A stretch of DNA of 64,000 nt, from assembly GCA_022828125.1 (NCBI GenBank), contig JAJEJD010000012.1:118501-182500 (forward strand), in the 5' to 3' direction. The position numbers and the translations under genes were made by a program. Below the pieces are notes generated by a model. The model was not told where the DNA came from. It made no database searches and was given only the letters and a program-made list of their open reading frames with translations. Positions 34,706-42,858 of the stretch are shown piece by piece (position 1 is the first letter of the stretch; each line of letters opens with the position of its first letter). The DNA comes from a bacterium (lineage in GTDB: Bacteria; UBA8248).

Positions 34706-36365
34706 AAAACTCCTGAGCGAGATCGAGGATTGGGAGAGCAACGAGGTCGCCGCTTTCCTGAACAAACAAGCCGAGCGCAAGGAGCAGTTCTTCACAACCG
34801 GCGATATTCCGGTGCAGCGCGTCTACACCGCCGCCGATGTTGCGGAAACGCCAATCGAGGATATCGGTCTGCCGGGGCGCTATCCCTTCACGCGCGGGCC
34901 CTACCCCACGATGTACCGCAGCCGGGTGTGGACCATGCGCCAGATCGCCGGTTTCGGCACCGGCGAAGACACCAACAAACGCTTCAAATACCTGATCTCG
35001 CAGGGGCAGACGGGACTCTCGACCGACTTCGACATGCCCACGCTCATGGGCTACGACTCCGACCACCCGATGAGCGACGGCGAGGTGGGCCGCGAAGGCG
35101 TGGCCGTGGATACGCTCGCCGACATGGAGGCGCTCTACGACGGCATCGATCTCGAGAACATCTCCGTGTCGATGACCATCAACCCCAGCGCCTGGATCCT
35201 GCTCGCCATGTACGTGGCGCTGGCCGAGAAGCGCGGCCTCGACCTGAACAGGCTCTCGGGCACCATCCAGGCGGACATTTTGAAAGAATACATGGCGCAG
35301 AAGGAGTTCATCTACCCGATCGCGCCGTCCGTCCGCATCGTGCGCGACTGCATATCCTTCTGCGGCCGCAACATGAAGCGCTACAACCCGATCAATATCT
35401 CGGGCTATCACATCTCAGAAGCCGGCGCCTCGCCCTTGCAGGAGGCCGCCTTCACCATGTGCAACCTGATCGTCTACGTGGAGGAGGTGCTGAAGACCGG
35501 CATGAGCGTCGACGAGTTCGCGCCGAGGCTTGGTTTCTTCTACGTCTCGCAAGCGGACCTGTTCGAGGAGATCGCCAAGTTCCGCGCGCTGCGCCGCTGT
35601 TACGCCCGGATCATGAAGGAGCGCTTCGGCGCGAAGAACCCCGAATCGATGCGGCTTCGTTTCCATTGCCAGACCGCGGCCGCGACCCTCACCAAGCCGC
35701 AATTCCGGATCAACATCGTGCGCACCGCGTTCCAGGCCCTCGCCGCGGTCCTCGGCGGCTGCCAGTCGCTGCACACGAACGGCTACGACGAGGCGTTCGC
35801 GATTCCGACCGAGGACGCCATGCGGCTGGCCTTGCGCACGCAGCAGGTAATCGCGGAGGAAACGAACGTCACCAACGTCATCGATCCGCTGGGCGGTTCC
35901 TACTACCTCGAGAGCCTGACCAACGAGTACGAGACGCGCATTTTCGAGATTCTCGACTATGTGGATGAAAACGGCGGCGCGATCAAATTGATCGAGGAAG
36001 GCTGGTTCCAGAAGCAGATCGCCGACTTCGCCTACGAGACCGCCCTGCGCAAGCAATCCGGTGAAAAGCCGGTCATCGGGGTCAACACCCTGGTCGAGGA
36101 GGATGAAACCCACGAGATCGAGACCCATCCCTATGATTCCTCGACCGCCGACCGGCAGATCGCGCGGACGAGGAGGGTGCGCGCGGAACGCGACGACGCC
36201 AGGGTCGGGACGCTTCTGGAGGAGCTCGTCTCGGTCGCCAGGGACGAGACGCGGAACATCATGCCCGTCACGGTGGAACTCGTGCGCGCGGGCGCGACGA
36301 TGGGCGATATCGTCGAGAAACTGAAGTCGGTCTGGGGCACCTACCGGGAAACGCCGGTTTTCTGA
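34674..36365 (+). CDS. hcmA: 2-hydroxyisobutyryl-CoA mutase large subunit
   Basis: A 563-residue catalytic TIM-barrel subunit of the acyl-CoA mutase family, without a B12 domain. The substrate pocket reads TMRQIAGFG and GLSTDFDMPTLMGYDSDHP. Ile91 replaces the Tyr of methylmalonyl-CoA mutase and the Phe of isobutyryl-CoA mutase, and Asp118 replaces Ala. These are the two residues (Ile90/Asp117 in the Aquincola enzyme, recalled from the literature) that define 2-hydroxyisobutyryl-CoA mutase. It would interconvert 2-hydroxyisobutyryl-CoA and 3-hydroxybutyryl-CoA. The start at 34674 has GGGAGGGAG upstream. Known neighbours of this enzyme (small subunit, ligase, MeaB-like protein) are all present. 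Confidence 0.9.
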   Translation: MNEMFTQNPFEKLLSEIEDWESNEVAAFLNKQAERKEQFFTTGDIPVQRVYTAADVAETPIEDIGLPGRYPFTRGPYPTMYRSRVWTMRQIAGFGTGEDTNKRFKYLISQGQTGLSTDFDMPTLMGYDSDHPMSDGEVGREGVAVDTLADMEALYDGIDLENISVSMTINPSAWILLAMYVALAEKRGLDLNRLSGTIQADILKEYMAQKEFIYPIAPSVRIVRDCISFCGRNMKRYNPINISGYHISEAGASPLQEAAFTMCNLIVYVEEVLKTGMSVDEFAPRLGFFYVSQADLFEEIAKFRALRRCYARIMKERFGAKNPESMRLRFHCQTAAATLTKPQFRINIVRTAFQALAAVLGGCQSLHTNGYDEAFAIPTEDAMRLALRTQQVIAEETNVTNVIDPLGGSYYLESLTNEYETRIFEILDYVDENGGAIKLIEEGWFQKQIADFAYETALRKQSGEKPVIGVNTLVEEDETHEIETHPYDSSTADRQIARTRRVRAERDDARVGTLLEELVSVARDETRNIMPVTVELVRAGATMGDIVEKLKSVWGTYRETPVF

Positions 36366-36456
36366 TTCAAACGCTCGCACGGGCGAACGTCCGGCGGCGC
36401 AGCCGGACGCGTCCGCCCGATTCTTCATGTATCCCTTATCCCGAGGAAGATGGAAA

Positions 36457-37650
36457 ATGAAAGTGACTCGAAGCTTCATGGCAATCGCGTTCCTGGGGGC
36501 GGCGACCCTCCTCACCGGTTCGGCCCCGGCGTCAGGTGAAATCACCATCGGCGGGTCCATCTCCCATACGGGCCGTTACGCGGAGCCGGCAGGCCGGTTC
36601 GTCAACGCCTATCGTCTGTTCGCCGATCGGCAAAACGCCAGGGGCGGCCTGCTGGGCAAGAAGGTGAAGCTGATTCTCCTGGACGATAAATCGGACAAGC
36701 AGACCAGCATCAAGCTCTACGAGAGGCTCATCACGCAGGAGAAGATCGATTTCACGCTCGGCCCCTACTCCAGCGGCATCACCGACGCGGTGGCCAACCT
36801 CTTTGAAAGGCACGAATACCCCACGCTGGCGCCGGGCGCTTCCTCCAGAGGGCTGTGGGAGAAGGGCAGAAAATACCTTTTCAACCAAAACGCCGTAGCC
36901 CAGAAAAACCACAAGGGCGCGCTGCACCTCGCCAGGGAGGTCGGGGTGAAGCGAATCGCCATCATCGGCGAGGACAGCCTCTTCCCCCGGCAGTCGGCGG
37001 AGGGCGCCGTGGAGTGGGCGAAGAAACTCGGCCTCAAAGTGGTGCTGAACGAGAACTATCCGCGCAAGCAGACCGACTTCACTGCGCTGCTGCAAAAAAT
37101 CAAGGCGCGCCGGGCGGAGGCGCTTTTCTCGAACAGCTACTTCGCGGACGCCGCCGCGCAGATTCGCCAACTCAGGGAGCTCAACATCAACCTCAAGATT
37201 TTCGCCGGAACCATCGGCCCCGGTCTCCCTAAATTCGCCGAGCAACTCGGCGCCACGGCGGAATACGTTCTGGGCTTTAGCCAGTGGGAGCCGCAACCCG
37301 ACGCCCTGAAGTTTCCGGGCATGAGAGAACTCATCGCCTCCTACGAGAAGCGCTACGGGGTGAAGCCGAGCGATCATGTCGCCATGGCTTACGGGGCGAT
37401 AGAGGTGGTGAGTCAGGCGATTCTGAAAGCAGGTTCCCATGATCGCCAAAAAGTCTGGAAGACGCTGCGCGCCTCGGCGCTCCAGACCGTGATGGGAAGA
37501 TGGAAGGTGGATGAGAACAACCTCAACGAACGGGACGGCCTGACGTTCCAGATTCTCGACGGCAGGCGCAGAATCGTCTGGCCGAAAGAACTCGCGGAAG
37601 TTTCCTACAAGCTGCCGATGCCCGGATGGAAGGATAGAAACAAACGCTGA
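36457..37650 (+). CDS. ABC transporter substrate-binding protein (Leu/amide-binding type)
   Basis: A 397-residue periplasmic-binding protein of the Peripla_BP_6 (LivJ/amide-binding) family. The signal peptide covers about 1-27 (TGSAPASGE). Family blocks: ITIGGSISHTGRYAEPAGRF, GGLLGKKVKLILLDDKSDKQT, FTLGPYSSGITDAVANLFE and the conserved late block VAMAYGAIEVVSQAI. No permease or ATPase genes are adjacent. It follows hcmA by 91 bases on the same strand and could capture the carboxylic acid used by the mutase pathway, or share permeases elsewhere. A relic of hcmA sits directly after its stop. Confidence 0.88.
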   Translation: MKVTRSFMAIAFLGAATLLTGSAPASGEITIGGSISHTGRYAEPAGRFVNAYRLFADRQNARGGLLGKKVKLILLDDKSDKQTSIKLYERLITQEKIDFTLGPYSSGITDAVANLFERHEYPTLAPGASSRGLWEKGRKYLFNQNAVAQKNHKGALHLAREVGVKRIAIIGEDSLFPRQSAEGAVEWAKKLGLKVVLNENYPRKQTDFTALLQKIKARRAEALFSNSYFADAAAQIRQLRELNINLKIFAGTIGPGLPKFAEQLGATAEYVLGFSQWEPQPDALKFPGMRELIASYEKRYGVKPSDHVAMAYGAIEVVSQAILKAGSHDRQKVWKTLRASALQTVMGRWKVDENNLNERDGLTFQILDGRRRIVWPKELAEVSYKLPMPGWKDRNKR

Positions 37651-37728
37651 TGATGGGCGATATCGTCGAGAACTGAAGCCGCTCCGGAGCATCCGCCGGG
37701 AAACGCCGGTTTTCTGATTCAAACGCCC
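37651..37728 (+). pseudogene. Remnant of the hcmA 3' end
   Basis: Bases 37651-37728 repeat the last codons and following bases of hcmA (36298-36374). Both share GATGGGCGATATCGTCGAGA, GGGAAACGCCGGTTTTCTGA and TTCAAACGC. One A is missing early (frameshift) and the middle has diverged. It abuts the stop of the binding-protein gene. A tandem duplication followed by deletion is the simplest origin. Confidence 0.85.
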
Positions 37729-38640
37729 GCCGGGGGGGTTGAAAAAGCCCCGAAATATGAAGGTTCGACGCGATGGGATTTTGTAGGGGCGGTTGAAAAA
37801 GTGCTGATGAATGAGGGTTTGCGCTTTTTGTAGGGGCGGACCTGTGTGTCCGCCCCAAACGCGAAGTTCGCATATCGAGTGGATATCGGGGGCTGGAGCG
37901 CCAACAAGGGGAGAAAGCATCAGCAAGGCCTGCATCAACAACCGGGCGGACACACAGGTCCGCCCCTACAGGAAACCCATTCCCTGCTTCCAGGGACTTT
38001 TTCAACAGACCCCTACGGGGTTGTTGAAAAAGCCTTTGTCAAAGGACCACCCCCCCTACCCCCCCTTGTCAGGGTTGTTGAAAAAGCCCGAGGAGAGAGG
38101 AATCACTCCCCCCTTGAGGGGGAGTCGGCAAGACGAGGGCGAAGCCCGAAGGCGCGCCGGTGGGGGGACATGCCACGGAAAAGCTCCCCCCACCGCATCA
38201 GCCTTCGCACAAACCGCTCGGCTTCTTCGACTCCCCCTCAAGGGGGGAGTTGATTTGATATTCTCGTTGGTGAGGAGCGATCTTCGCAGGGGCCGCATAC
38301 CGGCTTTTTCAACAGCCCCTTGTCAGGGGGGTATGAAAAACCCCCTGAAGCAGGGAATGGGTTTCCCGTAGGGCTCAGACATATATGTCTGACTACGTGT
38401 CCGCCCGCTCGCCTCAAAAACCAACCCCCGCAAAAAAAGATCAACTCCCCCCTTGAGGGGGAGTCGATGAGGTGAGGGTGTAAACCCGAAACCGAATCGG
38501 TGGGGGGAGCTTTTCCCTGTGGTATGTCCCCCCACCGAATCGGCCTTCGTCCAAAGGACTCGGCCTCTTCGACTCCCCCTCAAGGGGGGAGTTGATTGCA
38601 TATCTCACGCGTGAAGGGATGGCCCTCAAGGGGGGAGTGA
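37729..38640. repeat. Dense repeat mosaic preceding the RiPP precursor
   Basis: Nearly a kilobase without genes. It contains GTTGAAAAAG-type ends near 37739, 37792, 37996, 38021, 38074 and 38309, inverted GGGGCGGACC-type palindromes at 37830-37856 and 37944-37969, and two or three copies of the ACTCCCCCCTTGAGGGGGAG unit with the TCGGTGGGGGG core (38105-38250 and 38446-38597). It looks like nested insertions of one MITE-like family. Confidence 0.75.
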
Positions 38641-38679
38641 ATCCCTTCTCTGCTCGGTCATCAAACCTTTATCCCCTGA

Positions 38680-38796
38680 ACAGGAATTACCCTCAAATCT
38701 TGTGTATGGGCTGAATTGAAGAAGGCGGATTATGAGCGGAAGTTCCGCCTCGTATTTGATGAAGGAAAACCCGTCATGGAGGAAGTCGAGGAGTAG
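38680..38796 (+). pseudogene. Possible 3' fragment of an unknown gene
   Basis: A 38-codon frame ending VFDEGKPVMEEVEE and a TAG stop reads like a natural acidic C-terminus (AELKKADYERKFRLVFDEG) but has no start codon after the upstream TGA. The rest was probably lost to repeat insertion. The family is not recognised. Confidence 0.3.
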
Positions 38797-38927
38797 AAGT
38801 CAGGCGGGTTTTGTCAACTTTCCTTTATAATTCCCGGCTTTTTCCATAACGCGGCCGACCCGTCCGCGCGCCGTCGAGTTCAAGACTCCGCTTCGAAAAA
38901 ATAATCAAAATACTGAATAAAAAAAAG

Positions 38928-39006
38928 TTGACTTTGCAAAACGCCGAAGAATAAGATCGGTTTCATTATATGAGGTTGGGTTCTTCATCAAACCATTCGA
39001 AGGAGG
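38928..39006 (+). promoter_or_regulatory. Promoter and ribosome site of the RiPP precursor gene
   Basis: An AT-rich stretch carries TTGACT (38928-38933) and TAAGAT (38952-38957), 18 bases apart. AGGAGG at 39001-39006, 6 bases before the ATG, is a near-perfect ribosome site, consistent with high expression of the peptide. Confidence 0.6.
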
Positions 39007-39012
39007 TTAGCC

Positions 39013-39264
39013 ATGAGAAGCGGCGACGAAATGTTGAAACAGATTGTTGACAAGTCCGCCCTGGACGCAGATTTCAGGCAACAGCTGCTCGCAGACCCGA
39101 AGGCGACCATCAGTGAGGAACTGGGCATCACGATTCCCGATTCGATGAATGTCGTGGTCCATGAGAGCGACATGCAGACGGTGCATCTCGCGTTGCCGCC
39201 GGACCCGAACATCACCGAGGAGCAACTCGAAGCCGTCTCGGCGGGCCTTTGCTGCTGCTGGTAG
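39013..39264 (+). CDS. NHLP-family RiPP precursor peptide with a CCCW core
   Basis: An 83-residue precursor with a nitrile-hydratase-alpha-like leader (NHLP/TOMM propeptide): MLKQIVDKSALDADFRQQLL, DPKATISEELGITIPDSMNV, then VHLALPPDPNITEEQLEAVS. The end, AVSAG-LCCCW, gives a cleavage site of the Ala/Gly-Gly type followed by a five-residue core with three consecutive cysteines and a C-terminal tryptophan. Cysteines are the substrate of the YcaO cyclodehydratase encoded 1.2 kb away; the tryptophan may be the substrate of the halogenase. A strong promoter and ribosome site precede it and a terminator follows. It converges with the biosynthetic gene set. Confidence 0.92.
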   Translation: MRSGDEMLKQIVDKSALDADFRQQLLADPKATISEELGITIPDSMNVVVHESDMQTVHLALPPDPNITEEQLEAVSAGLCCCW

Positions 39265-39320
39265 ACCGGAAACACCTGTCGGCGCGCGGATGCCTCGAAT
39301 CCGCATGATGTAAAAGTCAA

Positions 39321-39353
39321 AAATCCCCCCGCTTTACTTCGACGGGGGGATTT
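39321..39353. terminator. Bidirectional terminator between the precursor and biosynthesis genes
   Basis: AAATCCCCCCG pairs with CGGGGGGATTT around an 11-base loop. It lies between the convergent precursor gene and the end of the minus-strand operon, and could serve both. Confidence 0.85.
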
Positions 39354-39384
39354 GTGCTTTATTTTGCCGGAGTGGTTCTCAAAT

Positions 39385-40497
39385 CTAGACCGCTCCGGAA
39401 AGCACCATGAACACATAGGCCTTGACTTGCCTGAGCCGATCTCCGGATATGACCAGCTTGATGTGGTGAATGCCCCGCAGCAGCAAGAATTGCCCGGATT
39501 TCGCGAAAAGCGTCGTCGGTTTACAAACCCAGCCGGCAAGCGCCTCGATCTTCTCCGGAACGACAAGGTCCTCATGGCGCAAGGCTTCCAGAAATGCGTC
39601 CCAATCGGTCAGGCCGTCGAGCCAATAACGTGAATCTTTCGTATATCTGTGTTTGACGATAAGCGTCAGGCCGAGCGCCGGACCGACACCCTCTTCGCGC
39701 ACGTCGATATTCAATCCGGTTCTGACGATATCCGCGCGTTCCCTGAAGCGTGAAATCACGGAATCGACGACCGACATATCACCCGGCCAACCCGTGTTTT
39801 CAAGATAGCGGCATACTTCCCCCTGCGATTTGAAGTCCATGATCGCCAGGCGGATCGTGCGTTCCCGGGACGGGAATACCCCGAACGAATCCAGGCGCGT
39901 GTCTTCGGGCTGCGCCAGGTAAACCCGTTCGGCGTTTTCCCGTTCAGCGGCTATCTTCTCCCAGCCGACGCAGGAAACGAGGGCGTCCACCACGATTCCG
40001 ACATCATTCTGGAGGCCTGCGCCACCGTATAACGTGCGCTCGTTGGGCCGCAGGAACATTCCGGGAAGCGAATCGTTACTGCCCGGCGCGGAATCGATGT
40101 CATACTCCAGCATCAGTTTACGCCCCACGATCTCCCGCAGGGGCGAGTTCGGTGCTTCCATTTCCCGGAACAGCCGCCCGACCGCTCTCGCGGTCTCATC
40201 CGTCCCGTCGGTCCGCGCCCGTTCTTCGAAAAAATCACCCGATCGGTTTCCGCTCGACAACGAGACGCCGAAATCCGCCACCGGCCGAGCGTCATGCAGG
40301 GGCAGCTCGAAACCGAACGGCTGGGCGCCCATGGTGATGGGAAGTTTCCCGGCGCGTTCGAGTATGCGCTCCCACCCCGGATCTCCGATCAGAACCGGCG
40401 AAATCCTGCCCCGAAAGTGCTCGAGCAATTCAGCCATCGTGACGCCTTCTTCGGCGAGACGGTCCTGGGTAAGCGTGATTGCTCCGTCGATATCCAT
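39385..40497 (-). CDS. Unknown 370-residue protein of the RiPP cluster
   Basis: No family is recognised. It has no signal peptide or membrane helix, and composition suggests a soluble alpha/beta protein. Noticeable segments are ISPVLIGDPGWERILERAGK and GMFLRPNERTLYGGAGLQND in the front and LDSFGVFPSRERTIRLAIMD in the middle. Nothing resembles a ThiF, dehydrogenase or methyltransferase motif. Its ATG is 9 bases after the YcaO stop, with TAAGGA as ribosome site, so it is almost certainly co-translated with the cyclodehydratase. A role in modifying or guiding the precursor is an inference from position only. Confidence 0.75.
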   Translation of the reverse strand: MDIDGAITLTQDRLAEEGVTMAELLEHFRGRISPVLIGDPGWERILERAGKLPITMGAQPFGFELPLHDARPVADFGVSLSSGNRSGDFFEERARTDGTDETARAVGRLFREMEAPNSPLREIVGRKLMLEYDIDSAPGSNDSLPGMFLRPNERTLYGGAGLQNDVGIVVDALVSCVGWEKIAAERENAERVYLAQPEDTRLDSFGVFPSRERTIRLAIMDFKSQGEVCRYLENTGWPGDMSVVDSVISRFRERADIVRTGLNIDVREEGVGPALGLTLIVKHRYTKDSRYWLDGLTDWDAFLEALRHEDLVVPEKIEALAGWVCKPTTLFAKSGQFLLLRGIHHIKLVISGDRLRQVKAYVFMVLSGAV

Positions 40498-40506
40498 GTT
40501 GGTTCC

Positions 40507-42825
40507 TTACGCGATCACGGGCGCAGGATTCAAATCGGCTTCGGCCAGGGGGTGTTCGCGGCGGCCCATTCTGAGGGGCACGTCGTACAGGCGCCCGGGC
40601 GCGAATCTCGCCCAGAAATGGCGCATGCCCGGCACGATGACCCGCGCAACCGGCATCCCGATGTCCGGCCGGGTCTGGTCCAGCACGAGGAACTCCATAC
40701 CCCTGGCTTCCACCAACGCACGGCAATGCTCCACGTCGTCGCGCGTGTCCGCCGATTCAATCACCGGATAATCCGAGCCTTGCCTGAGCGGCGCGTCCTC
40801 TACCGGCGCCAGCCAGGAACAATCGGCGATTCGAGCCGTCTTCCACCAACTGAGCGCCAGCGGATCGTCGATCATGGGCTTGCCGTCGCCCCCGCCGGGA
40901 CGCGGCAGCCAGGTAAGGCACTGGTTCAGCTCGCAAACCGCGCGCAGGGCCGCCAGCCGCGGGTCGGCATGGGCGCCGGCGCCGTAAATGATGTCCTCGG
41001 TGTCCGCGTCCGGTCTGCGCGATAGCGCGACGAACGAAGGGATCCCGATGTCGGAAGTAACGTCGAGCATCCACACTTCCCGCTCGCAGCGGGCGTAGTA
41101 ATCCGCGGCCGATGCGAGGAATTCGTCGTCAAAGCCGGAAAGATCGACCCCGGGCGCTCTCAGTCCGTTGTACCACCAGATGGCGAACGCATCGCGCTCG
41201 ACCAGTTCATAGAAGCCTTGCAGGATGGCCCCCTCCAGGGTGTTCCCCGCGGCGCAGCCGTTGGAGTCGGCAATCAGATCGGCGCCTCCGCGCCCTTCGG
41301 GAGACATGCTGTAGAGCATCGACGTCGGCAGATAGCGATGCCGCCGCTGCGTGAACGACCAGACCGGGGTCCAGTCGATTTCGGCGTCGGGGTCGAGACG
41401 CGGCGGGACGATGTTGTACGGGTGGCCTTTCGCGTTGATGCTTTCCGCGTTGTCGAGCTGATAATCGCTGAACAGCTGCGCATCGTTGGGATGGATCGCC
41501 GCCTCTTCCGCGGCGAAGTCGTCGAACCGCCTGCGGATGCGGATCTCGTCTCCGCACCGGGCGCCCGAATGACGCTCGATCGCCTCGCAGAGAGCGCTGG
41601 CCTCGGATTGTTCCCGCGTGCTGCCCTTGCCTGCACTCTTGCTGCGCAAACTGCGCCTGAGCGAACTCAGGCTCCGGCTCCTCGCCCCGGGGTTGCTCCC
41701 GGCCCAATAGACGTGCAGCCAGGAGTCGTTCTCATCGGTCGTGCGCGCGAGCCAGGTTACGACTCCGCTGACCGGGCTCACCAGATGGCGGTATTTCGCC
41801 AGGGTCGCTTCGGGCGTCACGGCCCGCGCGCCGCCGCTGTTGCGGTGGGTCTTGGGACTCGCTTTCAGACAAAGCGCCGCCGGAGGCCGGTCCGGCAGAT
41901 AGAGCGCCTCGTCGCCGCAGGCGGGGCATTGCGGGCGGCGCGTCACCGGATGCCTGGAACTTTCGAACGCCCCGAGGTTCATCGCTATCGCGTGGTCGTG
42001 AATCGGGGCCGCCTCATCCAGCACCAGCCACTTGGCGACCTCCGCCGCGATCAGCCCGTACAGCGACTCCAGCACCCCGGACTCGGCGGCGAACGGCTTG
42101 AAGGCGGCTTCCTCACCGGCGAAGCTGCGCAGGAAATTGTGGACCTCCTTATGGCAGCGCAGGCGGCAAGCCAGGCACTCCCAGCAGGGTCCTTTTTTAT
42201 CCGCGCGAAAGACGGAGCCGAAAAGCGCCTCCATGCCGCGCGGGCGCACCAGCGTCCACGGCGCTCCCGCCTCGAGCGCGCGCCGGTTCACTTCTGCAAG
42301 CCGTTTGTCGAGATAATCCTCGCAGACGATAACGGTGAGCCTGGGGTCGCCGGCCGTCACCCCGATGCCGACCTCTTCCAAATGCCGGACGAGGCGGCCG
42401 TCGTCGCCATCGACCGCGACCCGTGATTCCGCCAGCCGCCCTTCGACCCAGCGGGGCGATGCGCCGAGCGACGACCAGTAGGCCGCCCGGGGCCGGTCCA
42501 TGCCGTGATCGGCGGAGACGACATAGCCCCTGGCGGAGAGCGAAACAATCGCCGCGTGAACGTCGGCGGCGGGGTGGCGGCCTTCGAGGGCGGCGGCAAT
42601 CTCGGATAGCGGCTTCGAGCCGCCCAGAAGCGGCAGCAGATCGCCATACAGGCCGCCGTGGAGCAGCGTATCGAACGATTCGGAAACCAGCAGCGTCTGC
42701 CGCTCGTCGATTTCGTGGAACTGCAGGTGCGGGGTGAGCGATGGAAGCTCGACGAGGCCCTCGTCCGCAGGCGTCGTATTCGTCAATATCCCGCGCCTGG
42801 GATTCCTTTTCGTCTGGGTTGGCAT
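40507..42825 (-). CDS. Fused ThiF-like/YcaO TOMM cyclodehydratase
   Basis: A 772-residue fusion. Residues about 1-320 form the Ocin-ThiF-like leader-binding part, with a zinc tetrad from C214/C217 (GPCWECLAC) and C300/C303 (PQCPACGD). Residues about 385-772 form the YcaO domain: GKGSTREQSEASALCEAIER (399-418), NGCAAGNTLEGAILQGFYEL with ERDAF, and CELNQ (631-635), the ATP/Mg-binding glutamates of azoline-forming YcaO enzymes. The C-terminus NPAPVIA is a degenerate PxPxP tail. It would cyclise core cysteines to thiazolines using ATP. No separate flavin dehydrogenase (McbC-like) gene is seen, so oxidation to thiazoles is unexplained. The AlkB-GlnE gene lies 33 bases upstream. Confidence 0.93.
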   Translation of the reverse strand: MPTQTKRNPRRGILTNTTPADEGLVELPSLTPHLQFHEIDERQTLLVSESFDTLLHGGLYGDLLPLLGGSKPLSEIAAALEGRHPAADVHAAIVSLSARGYVVSADHGMDRPRAAYWSSLGASPRWVEGRLAESRVAVDGDDGRLVRHLEEVGIGVTAGDPRLTVIVCEDYLDKRLAEVNRRALEAGAPWTLVRPRGMEALFGSVFRADKKGPCWECLACRLRCHKEVHNFLRSFAGEEAAFKPFAAESGVLESLYGLIAAEVAKWLVLDEAAPIHDHAIAMNLGAFESSRHPVTRRPQCPACGDEALYLPDRPPAALCLKASPKTHRNSGGARAVTPEATLAKYRHLVSPVSGVVTWLARTTDENDSWLHVYWAGSNPGARSRSLSSLRRSLRSKSAGKGSTREQSEASALCEAIERHSGARCGDEIRIRRRFDDFAAEEAAIHPNDAQLFSDYQLDNAESINAKGHPYNIVPPRLDPDAEIDWTPVWSFTQRRHRYLPTSMLYSMSPEGRGGADLIADSNGCAAGNTLEGAILQGFYELVERDAFAIWWYNGLRAPGVDLSGFDDEFLASAADYYARCEREVWMLDVTSDIGIPSFVALSRRPDADTEDIIYGAGAHADPRLAALRAVCELNQCLTWLPRPGGGDGKPMIDDPLALSWWKTARIADCSWLAPVEDAPLRQGSDYPVIESADTRDDVEHCRALVEARGMEFLVLDQTRPDIGMPVARVIVPGMRHFWARFAPGRLYDVPLRMGRREHPLAEADLNPAPVIA

Positions 42826-42858
42826 CCGGCGATCCTGCGTCTGCTCGGGCGGCGCGTT

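Noticed and set aside
34674..36365. Methylmalonyl-CoA mutase large subunit
   Set aside because: The pocket residues Ile91 and Asp118 and the ligase neighbour fit 2-hydroxyisobutyryl-CoA mutase instead.
37729..38640. Possible CRISPR array, since short units recur with spacers
   Set aside because: The units are inverted and irregularly spaced, and the spacers are unequal; no cas genes are present. They fit nested MITE-like elements.
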